Assembly (NCBI GenBank): GCA_016203765.1
Contig: JACQMB010000145.1
Coordinates: 62,001-126,000 of the forward strand
DNA from: Deltaproteobacteria bacterium
Lineage (GTDB): Bacteria > UBA10199 > SPLOWO2-01-44-7
Length of the DNA: 64,000 nucleotides
Direction: 5' to 3'
Both the position numbers and the translations under genes were made by a program. Under the pieces are notes generated by a model that was given only the letters and a program-made list of their open reading frames with translations, was not told the DNA's origin and did no database searches. Shown piece after piece: positions 25,710 through 34,350 of this stretch. Position 1 is the first letter of the stretch, and each line of letters begins with the position of its first letter.

Positions 25710-27009
25710 TGCGTCCAAAGCTCGCGTAAAAAAACCCGGATGCTTTTAATTTTTGCGGGTTGTAGAGATTCCGTCCGTCAAAAATCACCGGCCGGCGCAT
25801 CCGCCGCTTCATTTTTTCGAAATCCGGGCTTCGAAACTCATTCCATTCCGTGCAGATCACCAGGGCATCGGCCTCCTCCAGGCAGGCGTAGTTGTTGGAG
25901 ACCCATTCGACCTTTTTTCCGATGGGCGTCTCCCGCGCTTTGGGACCGGCCACCGGATCAAAGGCGCGGATCATGGCCCCCCCCTCGCTCAATTTTTCCA
26001 TCAAATAGAGGGCCGGGGCCTCGCGAACGTCATCGGTCTCCGGTTTGAAGCTGATTCCCCAAAAGGCGATCCTTTTGCCCCGCAAGTTTTTTGATGAGCC
26101 GAAATGGCCGATGATTTTTTCAAAAAAGATTTTCCTCTGCTTTTTGTTGACGGTATCAACGGCTTGAAGCAGGGAAAGCGGATAGTCTTTGTCCGCCCCC
26201 AGCTGCAAGAGGGCGGCCACGTCCTTGGGGAGGCACGATCCCCCGTACCCCAGCCCCGGAAACAAAAAATGGGGGCCGACGCGATGATCCCATCCGAGGG
26301 CCTCGCGGACCTTGTCGATGTCCGCCCCCGCGCGTTCGCACAAATTGGCCATTTCATTCATGAAGGAAATGCGGCAGGCCAGCATGGCGTTGGCGACGTA
26401 TTTGGTCAGTTCCGCCGAAGGGATGTCCATCACCAAAAAACGCTCCCGTTTGCGCATGAAAGGGGCGTAGAGCTCCCGAAGGACCTCGGCGTCTTCCGGC
26501 CGTTCCACTCCCACCACGATCCGATCGGGGTGGCTGAAATCCTGAACCGACGTTCCTTCTTTCAAAAATTCCGGGTTGGAGGCGACGGGCACTTCCCATT
26601 TTTTTTTAAGCCGTTCTTTTATTTTTAAAGTGGTTCCGACCGGCACCGTGCTTTTGGTGACAACGAGGGTGGAAGGTTCCAATGCCGCGCTCAAGGCCTC
26701 CGCGGCGGCAAAGACATTGGTTAAATCGGTTGTGCCGTCATGGTTGGACGGCGTGTCGACGGTGAGAAAACAGATGTCCGCTTTCTCCATGGCCGGCGCG
26801 AGGGCGGTTGTAAAAAAAAGACGTTCCTCCGTGATCCCGCGTTTGACCAATGAATCCAGCCCCGGCTCATAAATGGGGATAATCCCATCCGACAGCTTCC
26901 TTATCTTTTCCTCGTTTTTATCCGAACACCAGACTTCGTTGCCGGCATCCGCCAAACAAGCGCCGGTCACCAAGCCGACATATCCCGTTCCGATAATCGA
27001 GATTTTCAT
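25693..27009 (-). CDS. ugd: UDP-glucose 6-dehydrogenase
   Basis: A 438-residue UDP-glucose/GDP-mannose dehydrogenase. The N-terminal NAD loop is GTGYVG (7-12), the sugar-binding [11 protein letters not shown] segment is present, and the catalytic Cys lies in [12 protein letters not shown] around residue 260. The start MKISIIG at 27009 overlaps the inositol-phosphate synthase stop by four bases. It oxidises UDP-glucose twice to UDP-glucuronate, feeding the UXS encoded next. Confidence 0.95.
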
Positions 27010-28322
27010 TCGTAATATTCGGTTCCCAAATGCGTGATCGGCTCCTCGCCCATCATATGCCGGAGCGTGTTTTTGAGCTTCATCTGCTGGATGAAAAGAT
27101 TGTGCTCGGGGTAGAGCCCCTCCGCCACCATGGGGGATTTGTAATAAAAAGAGAGCCACTCCTGAACCCCTTTCATGCCGGCGCGCTTGGCCAAATCCAT
27201 CAACAAGACCAAATCCAAAACAATGGGGGCGGCCAAAATAGAATCGCGGCATAAAAAATTGATTTTGAGTTGCATGGGATAACCCAGCCAGCCGAAGAGA
27301 TCGATATTATCCCAACTCTCCTTGTTGTCGCCGCGGGGGGGATAGTAGTTGATCCGCACCTTGTGGTAGAGATTGCCGTAGAGTTCCGGTTGAAGTTCCG
27401 GCTGTAAAATCGTGTCCAAAACGGAGAGCTTGCTCTCTTCTTTCGTCTTGAAATTTTCCGGATCGTCCAGGACTTCGCCGTCGCGATTCCCCAAAATATT
27501 GGATGAAAACCAGCCGTTGATCCCCAGCAGACGGGCCCTTAGGCCGGGGGCGATAATTGTTTTCATCAATGTTTGGCCGGTCTTAAAATCTTTGCCGGAG
27601 ATCGGCGCGGCCGTTTCGATGGCCAGCGTTTGCAAGGCCGGTGTGTCGACCGTCAAATTGGGGGCGCCGTTGGCAAAAGGTATCCCCAGCTTCAAGGCCG
27701 CGTAGGCATAAATCATGCTGGGGGCGATATTCGGGTCGTTTTCTTTCAGCCCCTTTTCGAAACTTTCCAGGGAGGCGTGGACGGCGGCCGGCTGGCGATA
27801 AGCCTCCGTGGAGGCGCACCAGATCATGTTCAACCGGTCGCATTTTTTTTCGTCTTTGAATCGAAGGATATCTTCGGTCAGTTGCTGGGCCAGATCCCAT
27901 TTGGTTTTGGCCTGTTTGGCGTGCGTTCCATCCAGCCGGCGCACGTAATTTTTGTCGAAGACCGCCTTCCAGGGGCGCAAGACTTGCAGATCCTCTTTCA
28001 AATCCTCGATCTGGTTTTTTTCCAAAACGCCGGCATTAACCGCCGAGGTGTAGGCGTCATCGGCAAAAATATCCCACGCCCCAAAAACCAAATCCTCCAT
28101 GTTCGCCAAGGGGACAAAGTCTTTGACCAGGGGGCTCTTATGCTCGGTTCGTTTGCCCAGCCGGATGGTCCCCATCTGGGTCAAGGAACCAAAAGGCCGG
28201 GCCAGGCCCCTCAGGCTTGCCAAAACACCGGCCACAAAGGTGGTGGAGACCGCCCCGAGGCCTACTATCATAACCCCCAGTTTTCCTTGAGGTTTTTGGA
28301 TTTTTGTTCGGATCTCAGTCAT
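27006..28322 (-). CDS. myo-Inositol-1-phosphate synthase
   Basis: A 438-residue MIPS. It has the NAD loop VMIVGLGAVSTT, the active-site region LLGINGWFSSNILGNRDGEVL with KTKEESKLSVL, and KINFLCRDSILAAPIVLDLV. It cyclises glucose-6-phosphate to inositol-1-phosphate using NAD without net oxidation. Its length lies between the short actinobacterial/archaeal (about 370-390) and long eukaryotic (over 500) forms. It sits downstream of a cytidylyltransferase and a CDP-alcohol transferase, which together outline a CDP-inositol route, and four bases overlap ugd. Confidence 0.92.
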   Translation of the reverse strand: MTEIRTKIQKPQGKLGVMIVGLGAVSTTFVAGVLASLRGLARPFGSLTQMGTIRLGKRTEHKSPLVKDFVPLANMEDLVFGAWDIFADDAYTSAVNAGVLEKNQIEDLKEDLQVLRPWKAVFDKNYVRRLDGTHAKQAKTKWDLAQQLTEDILRFKDEKKCDRLNMIWCASTEAYRQPAAVHASLESFEKGLKENDPNIAPSMIYAYAALKLGIPFANGAPNLTVDTPALQTLAIETAAPISGKDFKTGQTLMKTIIAPGLRARLLGINGWFSSNILGNRDGEVLDDPENFKTKEESKLSVLDTILQPELQPELYGNLYHKVRINYYPPRGDNKESWDNIDLFGWLGYPMQLKINFLCRDSILAAPIVLDLVLLMDLAKRAGMKGVQEWLSFYYKSPMVAEGLYPEHNLFIQQMKLKNTLRHMMGEEPITHLGTEYYE

Positions 28323-28430
28323 GGTTTGACGTTCCTTAGCATATTGGTGTATTTTGGCCACAAAATAATTTTTCGTTTTTCGCGTTTTTTTAAGCAACTT
28401 TTTTGGGGCTCCGCCGATAAGGTAAGTGAG

Positions 28431-28691
28431 ATGATCAAGTGGTTCCAAAATTGGGTGAAGGGGAAAGCGGCCGGGGAGTCGACCCTTTTCGATGTGGCCC
28501 ACGAGGTTTTGAGGCCCTCCTTTTTCAACCGCGAACTGAAAAAACAAAAGGTCAAAACGCAGATCAAAAAGTTTTCCTCTTTTCCCATTATGGACGACGC
28601 CTCTTTTGAAATGGTCGAAGAAATCACCGAAACCGTCACCGAGGCCTGCGAGGCCGACCCGAAAGTGAACCGTCTTTTTGAAGATTCCTGA
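28431..28691 (+). CDS. Small uncharacterised protein in the inositol operon gap
   Basis: An 86-residue frame on the opposite strand fills most of the 313-base gap between the MIPS and cytidylyltransferase genes. It begins MIKWFQNWVKGKAAG after a GA-rich stretch resembling a ribosome-binding site and is rich in Lys/Glu with a mixed amphipathic profile and an acidic tail. Its end overlaps the 3' end of the cytidylyltransferase gene by 56 bases. I see no family. The codon composition looks more protein-like than the antisense frame, but a non-coding gap remains possible. Confidence 0.45.
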   Translation: MIKWFQNWVKGKAAGESTLFDVAHEVLRPSFFNRELKKQKVKTQIKKFSSFPIMDDASFEMVEEITETVTEACEADPKVNRLFEDS

Positions 28692-29385
28692 TTGCCTGTT
28701 CAGCCTTTTCCAAGTCCTCCGGCGTGTCAATCTCCAGCCAGCGAATCCCTGAAGTGTCGGCGATCGTGATCGGTTCGCCCCGGGCGGCCAGGTCCCCCAA
28801 AATCATCTCCACGGAGGCCTTGGGACCAAGTTTAGCCAACGCCGTTTCCCGTGCCGAAAGATAAGTGGAGAGTTTGGAGGCAGGGCAATAAGTCATTCCA
28901 ATATAACCCCCATCATAATCTTTTAATGTTTTGTGAATGGCTTGAATTGTCCCCTGCCGACCCCTTTTGATTTTCATGTCATCGGCAACCAGGGGGCGAT
29001 CAAAGTCACAGGCGGCCGTGATCCCTTTGCTTTGTTTTAGCAACACGTCGAGAAGGTGCTTGGGATAGATATGATCTGCATTGCATAATAAAAAATCATC
29101 ATCCAAAATGGAGAGGGTGCATTGCATGCCTAAGAGACTCCCTTTATCAAAATGGGGTGTTTGAAAAATGCGAACGGAAGGGTAGTGTTTTTTCAGAAAA
29201 TCAATGCAAAGGGGGGCTTGATAGCCAACGACCACCCCGATTTCAGCAATACGGCTGTTTTGAAGAAATTCCAAGGTATAGCTGATTAACGCTCGTCCGG
29301 CAACGTTCACTAAAACCTTCGGTTGGTTCTGGGTTAGGTGATTCAAACGATCACCCTGGCCGCCTGCTAAAATGAGTGCCTTCAT
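28636..29385 (-). CDS. CTP:inositol-1-phosphate cytidylyltransferase-like nucleotidyltransferase
   Basis: A 249-residue MobA-like NTP-transferase. The nucleotide loop is LAGGQGDRLNHLT, followed by QPKVLVNVAGRALI, and a metal-site segment LLCNADHIYPKHL. The DRPLVADDMKIK motif and the adjacent MIPS and CDP-alcohol transferase genes point to CDP-inositol synthesis, as in the DIPP pathway described for thermophiles. A choline-phosphate (LicC-like) or other cytidylyl activity is the main alternative. It is 18 bases downstream of the HAD gene. Confidence 0.7.
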   Translation of the reverse strand: MKALILAGGQGDRLNHLTQNQPKVLVNVAGRALISYTLEFLQNSRIAEIGVVVGYQAPLCIDFLKKHYPSVRIFQTPHFDKGSLLGMQCTLSILDDDFLLCNADHIYPKHLLDVLLKQSKGITAACDFDRPLVADDMKIKRGRQGTIQAIHKTLKDYDGGYIGMTYCPASKLSTYLSARETALAKLGPKASVEMILGDLAARGEPITIADTSGIRWLEIDTPEDLEKAEQAIRNLQKDGSLSGRPRRPR

Positions 29386-29403
29386 AATAGAAAATCCTCG
29401 CTG

Positions 29404-30111
29404 TTAGAATATTACTTTCAATTCGACAAGAGTGGAAATAACCATCGCCTTGGGGAAATGGTTTTGAAAATCTTTGGCCGAAAACAACCCCACTTTGCCG
29501 ATAAAATCGATCCCGTTTTCTTCGGCGCGCTCCCCGTCCTTGAGGGAATCGCCGATAAAGACCGTCTCCTCGCGGCGGACTCCCCACCGGTTTAAAACAT
29601 AAAGGAAATGATCCGCCCCCTTGGCGAAATTTTTCCGCCACCCCAGGGCCAGGTCGCAGGGGATTTCCAGTTGATGCGCCAGTTTTTCCACCAGGTCGGC
29701 GGCGCTGTTGGACGAGATCGCCACCGCGTATTTTTTTTCTTTCAGATATTGCAGGGTCGGTTTGCAGTCGTCAAAAGGGATCTGCTCAAAATAGTTTTTC
29801 CTCTTTTTGGCTTCAAAATCGGCATTGGCCCGGGCGTTTTTCGTTTTTTCTTTGGGAAAAAGAACGGCCATCTGGTCGCAAAAGGCCAGCCCCGAAGTTT
29901 GAACGTAGAGCCGGCGCCCCTCCGCGGGGGGCAGGTCGTAATGCTCCGCCATCACGCCGGCCGCCAGGTCGGCCAGCCAATTCATCGAATCGACGAGGGT
30001 TCCGTCGAAGTCGAAGCAGAGAATTTTTTTAGAGGACCAGGGACCATGGACCAGGGACCAAGGACCCTCATTTTGGTTTATGGCCTGATTCTTTGTTTCC
30101 ATTTTAACCAT
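29404..30111 (-). CDS. HAD-family phosphatase in the inositol module
   Basis: A 235-residue (from 30111) or 232-residue (from 30102) HAD hydrolase. Motif I is FDFDGTLVDS, motif II is VAISSNSAADL, the conserved Lys lies in WRKNFAKGAD, and motif IV is FIGDSLKDGERA. It lies between the cytidylyltransferase and the CDP-alcohol transferase, so dephosphorylation of the phosphorylated inositol phosphodiester is a reasonable guess. The first 25 codons before motif I are unusual: they contain a 7-base tandem repeat that encodes EGPWSLVHGPWS. The start is uncertain because no good alternative lies between the repeat and motif I. Confidence 0.78.
   Translation of the reverse strand: MVKMETKNQAINQNEGPWSLVHGPWSSKKILCFDFDGTLVDSMNWLADLAAGVMAEHYDLPPAEGRRLYVQTSGLAFCDQMAVLFPKEKTKNARANADFEAKKRKNYFEQIPFDDCKPTLQYLKEKKYAVAISSNSAADLVEKLAHQLEIPCDLALGWRKNFAKGADHFLYVLNRWGVRREETVFIGDSLKDGERAEENGIDFIGKVGLFSAKDFQNHFPKAMVISTLVELKVIF
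30034..30066 (-). repeat. Heptanucleotide tandem repeat, 4.7 copies of GGTCCNT
   Basis: On the minus strand the units read GGTCCTT, GGTCCCT, GGTCCAT, GGTCCCT and GGTCC. They lie inside the first 25 codons of the HAD phosphatase gene. Because seven is not a multiple of three, loss or gain of one unit would shift the frame. Short heptanucleotide repeats of this kind are known in cyanobacteria (STRR) and elsewhere. Confidence 0.9.
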
Positions 30112-30770
30112 AGTAATATCCCATTGGACAGCCAGATGCCGACGGCGGCGATGTAAAGCCAGGCGGGCAAAATGCCGACCAGGGCAAAGAGAAAAAACAT
30201 CAGTGAAAAAACGTCTTTCCGCATGAAGACGCGCCCGTAGCGGATGAAGGTCATCAAAAAAGAACCGCTCTGGATCGGCAGTTTGGAGAGATATTCCTTG
30301 TCGAAAGTCACCAGGCTGGCTGATTTTGTGTTTCGCTTTAAAAAAAGAATAATTTGGAAAAATAAAACGGCCAGGCCGGAAACGAGCAAGAGGGCCAAAC
30401 CCCAGCCAAAGTTTGCCGCCAGCAGACCGGCAAAAAAACTGATCAACGCCCCGTTGTCGCTGATGGAGTCGAGCCATTCACCCAACTTGGAGGTCATCCC
30501 GCGCAGTTTGGCCACCTCGCCGTCACAGCCATCAAAGATGGAAGCCATTTGAAAAAGAAAACCGCCCAAAAGGTAAAAAGGGTAGGTTCCTTGAGCCGTG
30601 AAAAAACCGGTGCTCCAGCCGAGGGTAATGTTGAAGGCGGAGATCCAATTGGGATGCACCCCCCATTTGGCCAACTGCCAGCTGATCGGCAGGGAAATGC
30701 GTTTGTTTAGGTGTCTCGCCACCGGTCCCGGTGTGGCCAGGCGGATGGCTTCCAGGCGTTTTTTGTCCAT
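30078..30770 (-). CDS. CDP-alcohol phosphatidyltransferase, DIPP-synthase-like
   Basis: A 230-residue membrane enzyme with about six hydrophobic segments. The CDP-alcohol motif reads DGCDGEVAKLRGMTSKLGEW, then LDSISD: all the conserved Asp residues are present with the DGCDGE variant I associate with di-myo-inositol-phosphate-phosphate synthases rather than with phosphatidylglycerol or serine synthases. It would join CDP-inositol to an alcohol acceptor (inositol phosphate or a lipid). It starts the minus-strand operon and overlaps the HAD gene by 34 or 25 bases, depending on that gene's start. Confidence 0.78.
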   Translation of the reverse strand: MDKKRLEAIRLATPGPVARHLNKRISLPISWQLAKWGVHPNWISAFNITLGWSTGFFTAQGTYPFYLLGGFLFQMASIFDGCDGEVAKLRGMTSKLGEWLDSISDNGALISFFAGLLAANFGWGLALLLVSGLAVLFFQIILFLKRNTKSASLVTFDKEYLSKLPIQSGSFLMTFIRYGRVFMRKDVFSLMFFLFALVGILPAWLYIAAVGIWLSNGILLWLKWKQRIRP

Positions 30771-30849
30771 CCATCTCGAATATAGGCATCCGTGTCAGGA
30801 CGCAACTATTTTTTGCAATGGGCGAAAATCTTTGGTAGGGAAGGGAAAA

Positions 30850-32313
30850 ATGGTCCAGAATCTATTTTCCATCGGTATATTGGGGGGGCAGGCGGCGGCT
30901 GGTGTTGCGGGTGCGGCGGGTGCCGCGGAGGTCATCGATGCCGCGGCCCTGGACGTGACCGTTTTGACGGCGGCGGAGGCCGATGCCTTTGTGATGGGAA
31001 ACAGCCCTTTCGTTCGGCTCGCCGGTTTGGTGAGGGGCGGGGCGGCTGTCTCTCCCCACGCTGGCTATCTGGCCATCTATCTGAGGGCGCCACAGCCTAT
31101 CAAAGGTCAAATTTTGCGTGGGGAGGAAAAGGCGGTCTTGCTGAAAAAGGGAGAAATGGATCGTCATTTATCAAGACTCGGCCTTTGCGCCAGAGATTTG
31201 GCCCGGGTTTTTTCTTTTTCCGAGGCGGCTGTTTCCACGTGGCGTACCGGGCAGATTTCGTTGCCGGCCGGCGTCCTGCGTCTTATCAAAGAAGCGGAAA
31301 ACAAAACAGAGGCTCTGGAAAACCTGAAGACATTTGTTGCCGGGGCAATGCGGGACTATGTGGAACGAACCCCCTATTGGGAACAGGTCTTTACCCTTCA
31401 CCGGATTTTGGCTGAGAAAAAATTGTCTTTAATCTCTTTATTTGGAAGAAGTATCAGTAGGTGTAGTAGAAAATTAAGAGGTCAAAGAGACATTCAAGCC
31501 GTCATCGATATTGTCAAGCGGGATATTTCGCCGGTCGAAATGAAACGAAAAATCCTGGAGGCTTTAGGGATTAGACATTATAATAGAAGAGTCCATTTTT
31601 ACCGGGAGGAGAGGGCCAATCGCGCGTTGAGGATGGCCCCGGCTAAATTCCAAACAACGCGGCGCGCCTTGGCCGGTTGGCTGGGGATCAGCCAAAATAG
31701 GTATGATACGCTTGCCATGGGCGAGAATCCCGTCTCCCCCAAACGCGCCGAACAAATTCGGACCCTGGAGGAGTCGGCGACTTTAGTCGAATTAAGGGGA
31801 CGGCTCGCCCTCCTTCCCCCCGTGCGGCCGCCGGCCTCCAATGGGGAGAGACGGTTGGGACCCGCCGAGGCGGAAGGAGAGCTTAAAACCTGCATGGCCC
31901 GCTATCGTCCCCTGGTCTTCCACATGGCCGGAAAAGGCCTGCGACGGTTCGGACTCAATTCAAGGGAAAACGTCGAGGAGACAGTCCAAGATGTTTTTAT
32001 CGCTCTTCATACGACGTTGCGGAGGAGAGGAGCGAAGATTGAAATAACGAAGGGGTGGTTTTACCGCGTCGTTCGCAACAAGGTCTTCGACAAGCTCATG
32101 GCGGTTCGGGGCATCAATAAGGATGATATTAATTTCTATTTTCGGATGCGGCGGTTCGCTTTGATAACGGTGGAGGCCCTGATGGCCCGGGATCCGATGC
32201 TGACTCTTGAAGATGCCGAAGCCAACCTCCGGCGCTACCGGGCGATTCAGCTGCGGATGCACGGGGATGTTCCCATCGAGGATCTCCCCGAGGGCCTGCG
32301 GCGTAAAATTTAG
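30850..32313 (+). CDS. Helix-turn-helix protein fused to a sigma-70 region 2 domain
   Basis: A 487-residue protein I cannot place in one family. Residues about 12-45 are Ala/Gly-rich. Around 103-150 there is an XRE-like helix-turn-helix (LCARDLARVFSFSEAAVSTWR), and around 255-305 a second one (TTRRALAGWLGISQNRYDTLA). Residues about 350-425 match sigma-70 region 2: YRPLVFHMAGKGLRRF, then ENVEETVQDVFIALH and KGWFYRVVRNKVFDKLM. No sigma region 4 follows. The ATG at 30850 has an upstream GGGAAGGG ribosome site; an upstream in-frame extension looks non-coding. It may be a promoter-specific regulator that binds core RNA polymerase. Confidence 0.65.
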   Translation: MVQNLFSIGILGGQAAAGVAGAAGAAEVIDAAALDVTVLTAAEADAFVMGNSPFVRLAGLVRGGAAVSPHAGYLAIYLRAPQPIKGQILRGEEKAVLLKKGEMDRHLSRLGLCARDLARVFSFSEAAVSTWRTGQISLPAGVLRLIKEAENKTEALENLKTFVAGAMRDYVERTPYWEQVFTLHRILAEKKLSLISLFGRSISRCSRKLRGQRDIQAVIDIVKRDISPVEMKRKILEALGIRHYNRRVHFYREERANRALRMAPAKFQTTRRALAGWLGISQNRYDTLAMGENPVSPKRAEQIRTLEESATLVELRGRLALLPPVRPPASNGERRLGPAEAEGELKTCMARYRPLVFHMAGKGLRRFGLNSRENVEETVQDVFIALHTTLRRRGAKIEITKGWFYRVVRNKVFDKLMAVRGINKDDINFYFRMRRFALITVEALMARDPMLTLEDAEANLRRYRAIQLRMHGDVPIEDLPEGLRRKI

Positions 32314-32329
32314 TTTTTCCAACCTGCGG

Positions 32330-32357
32330 TTGACTCTTAAAATCGCTCCGTGATAGG
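32330..32357 (+). promoter_or_regulatory. Possible promoter ahead of the radical SAM gene
   Basis: TTGACT (32330-32335) is followed after 16 bases by GATAGG (32352-32357), 12 bases before the ATG. The -35 is good and the -10 is weak. It lies in the 56-base gap between the sigma-like gene and the radical SAM gene. Confidence 0.3.
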
Positions 32358-32369
32358 CTCCCGCCGGCT

Positions 32370-33344
32370 ATGCCCACAAACGGTTCCAACGGTCACCGCC
32401 CCTCTCCCCCCCGCTGGCGCGGGTTTGTCTATTATCTGCGCTGTAAGCTCCAGCACCGGCCCTATCTGGTCAACGTCGAGTTTACCAAGCTGTGCAACGC
32501 CAAGTGTTTTTTCTGTCACTGCTGGCAGTTGGAATCGCCCGATGAATTGCAGGACTACGGGCCGGTGATTCAACGCTTTCGGCCCGTCCTCTGTTCCGTC
32601 TCCGGGGGCGAGCCGATGTTGCGCAAAAACTATCCCGACCTGTTGAAAAAAATGCGCCCCTGGTGTCATTACATGATGATTATCACGAACGGGGCGTTAT
32701 TGAACGAAGACTCGGCCGAAAAACTGCGTTGGGCCGGCGTCGATCAGATCACCATCTCGCTCGATTATTTGAGCAAAAAACACGACGAGGTTCGAAAAAT
32801 CGACGGACTCTTTGAGCATATTTCAACCGTCGCGCCAAAACTCCGCTCCCAAGGCTACAAAATTTGTTTCAACTCGATCATCATGGAATCGAACCTCGAC
32901 GAGATTTTGCCTCTGGCCCGCAAGGCCCTGGGGTGGGACTGTTTTATTTCGTTCAGCTCCTTTTGCACGCTGAAGGCCAACGAGGAGAGCGAGTGGGTGC
33001 GTGAGGAACGGATGAAACAGTTGGCTGAAATCGTGGGCGAGTTAAAAGAAATGAAACGGGAATACCGCCACATCAAAAATTCGAACTATTATCTGGACCA
33101 TATCGTTCCTTATTTCAAAGAGGGGGGGGTGGCCGACTGCAAGGCGGGACACAATTTCATCCAAATCACGCCGGACGGCTACGTCCAGCGCTGTTCCGAA
33201 ATGCCCCGGATGGCCCACTACACAAAATACTGGCCGACCCAGGTCGGCGAAACCTTGTGCACCAAATGCTGGTACGGTTGCCGCGGCGAGACCGAATCAA
33301 ACCTGATCGCCCCGGGCCGCCTTAAAGACCTCCTTCGAGCCTAA
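32370..33344 (+). CDS. Radical SAM protein with C-terminal SPASM-like cysteines
   Basis: A 324-residue radical SAM enzyme. The cluster motif CNAKCFFC (42-49) binds the 4Fe-4S cluster and is followed by VSGGEPMLRKN and ISLDYLSKKHDEVR. The last 70 residues carry further Cys residues (VADCKAGHNF, VQRCSE, CTKCWYGCRGE), typical of auxiliary-cluster SPASM or twitch domains. Such enzymes modify peptides, sugars or lipids. Located beside the inositol module on the opposite strand, its partner is not identifiable. Confidence 0.82.
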   Translation: MPTNGSNGHRPSPPRWRGFVYYLRCKLQHRPYLVNVEFTKLCNAKCFFCHCWQLESPDELQDYGPVIQRFRPVLCSVSGGEPMLRKNYPDLLKKMRPWCHYMMIITNGALLNEDSAEKLRWAGVDQITISLDYLSKKHDEVRKIDGLFEHISTVAPKLRSQGYKICFNSIIMESNLDEILPLARKALGWDCFISFSSFCTLKANEESEWVREERMKQLAEIVGELKEMKREYRHIKNSNYYLDHIVPYFKEGGVADCKAGHNFIQITPDGYVQRCSEMPRMAHYTKYWPTQVGETLCTKCWYGCRGETESNLIAPGRLKDLLRA

Positions 33345-33374
33345 TGTAGTTTGGGAACATCGAACCCGCCACGT

Positions 33375-33395
33375 CGAAATAAGTATCGTGTCCCC
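33375..33395 (+). repeat. REP-like half element
   Basis: The sequence CGAAATAAGTATCGTGTCCCC equals the right arm and flank of the complete inverted-repeat elements near 43.4 and 45.0 kb. Only one arm is present here, just after the radical SAM gene and before the M48 gene's 3' end. Confidence 0.75.
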
Positions 33396-33405
33396 AAAAG
33401 ATGCA

Positions 33406-34293
33406 TCATTTTCTAGCGGTTGTGCGGCGGAGATTTTCCAGGTGTTTGGTGAGCATCTTGGCCCTGTTGTTGTTGGAGGGATGGGAGGAGTAAATACTCG
33501 ATTGAAAATTGATCACGCTTTTGATCCCTTTGTTCCCCGATTTTTTGGCCGCCCTGTCCCATACTTGAATTGCCTTTTCCGGATTGTAGCCGGCTCCCAT
33601 CATTGTAATCATCCCCTCCAAATCGGCGGCGGCCTCATTTTTTCTGGAGTAGGCGGGAAGATAAATCCCCGTGCTCGCATCAAAGACTGAATCAAAAATT
33701 TTGCCGACGTCAGTACCGATCGCTCCGGTCGCCACCGAACCGATGGCCCCAATCATGCGAAGGGTCTGTCTTTTTTTGTAGCCTTTATATCCGTGTCGCA
33801 GGGTCGCATGGGCAATTTCATGGCCCATCACCGCCGCGATTTCGTCGTTGCTCTTTGCGTCAACCAACCCGTAATGGGGATCGAACAGCCCCTTGAAAAA
33901 CATAATCCCGCCGCCGGGATAGCAAACGGCATTGACGACTGACGTATCGATATAATGCACTTCATAAGGGATGTCGGGGATGAGAGATTTTTTCTTGAGC
34001 CGGTTCATAATCGTTATGAGGCGGCCAACCATCTGAGGGTCATTATCCACTTTGATCCCTTTTTGTTTCATGATGTCGATTTGGTTGTGGTAAATCTGTC
34101 TCCCCGTTTGCAAATCCCACTGAATCCCATCTTTGTTGGTTGTTGACCGGACGGTTTCGCTCTCTCCCTTGTTGGGTTGTTTGGCGATCGAATCCGATGG
34201 GGCAAAACTCAATGCCAATGGAATGAGCAAAAATGCTAACCCCAAGAGTTTGAGTGCCAGCCTTTTATGCTTTTTGGTAGTTGGTTTTGACAT
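33406..34293 (-). CDS. M48-family metallopeptidase, exported or membrane-anchored
   Basis: A 295-residue protein. An N-terminal hydrophobic segment (about 12-32) suggests a signal peptide or anchor. The zinc motif is GHEIAHATLRHG and the third ligand is the Glu in KNEAAADLEG, matching M48 (BepA/LoiP-like) peptidases that degrade misfolded envelope proteins. The ATG at 34293 has a strong AAGGAGG site six bases upstream. It follows pbpC on the same strand; a 34-bp repeated sequence fills the gap. Confidence 0.9.
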   Translation of the reverse strand: MSKPTTKKHKRLALKLLGLAFLLIPLALSFAPSDSIAKQPNKGESETVRSTTNKDGIQWDLQTGRQIYHNQIDIMKQKGIKVDNDPQMVGRLITIMNRLKKKSLIPDIPYEVHYIDTSVVNAVCYPGGGIMFFKGLFDPHYGLVDAKSNDEIAAVMGHEIAHATLRHGYKGYKKRQTLRMIGAIGSVATGAIGTDVGKIFDSVFDASTGIYLPAYSRKNEAAADLEGMITMMGAGYNPEKAIQVWDRAAKKSGNKGIKSVINFQSSIYSSHPSNNNRAKMLTKHLENLRRTTARK

Positions 34294-34307
34294 GACTTCC
34301 TCCTTAA

Positions 34308-34341
34308 ACGGGTTTTTTACTATGAAACACCGGTTTGTCAA
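34308..34341 (-). repeat. 34-bp upstream element, copy 1
   Basis: On the minus strand this reads AACCGG, eight variable bases, CATAGTAAAAA, one variable base, then CCCGTTTAAG. The same sequence with few changes occurs at 42493-42526. Both precede minus-strand envelope genes. Outer arms AACCGG/CCCGTT are near-complementary, so a weak stem is possible. Confidence 0.6.
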
Positions 34342-34350
34342 TCATTGTAG

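Noticed and set aside
27573..28691. A 372-codon plus-strand frame across the MIPS gene
   Set aside because: Most of it is antisense to a well-supported enzyme; only its last 86 codons, with their own ATG, lie mainly in the gap and were kept as a tentative gene.
30034..30066. CRISPR-like array
   Set aside because: The unit is only 7 bases with no spacers; it is a simple tandem repeat.
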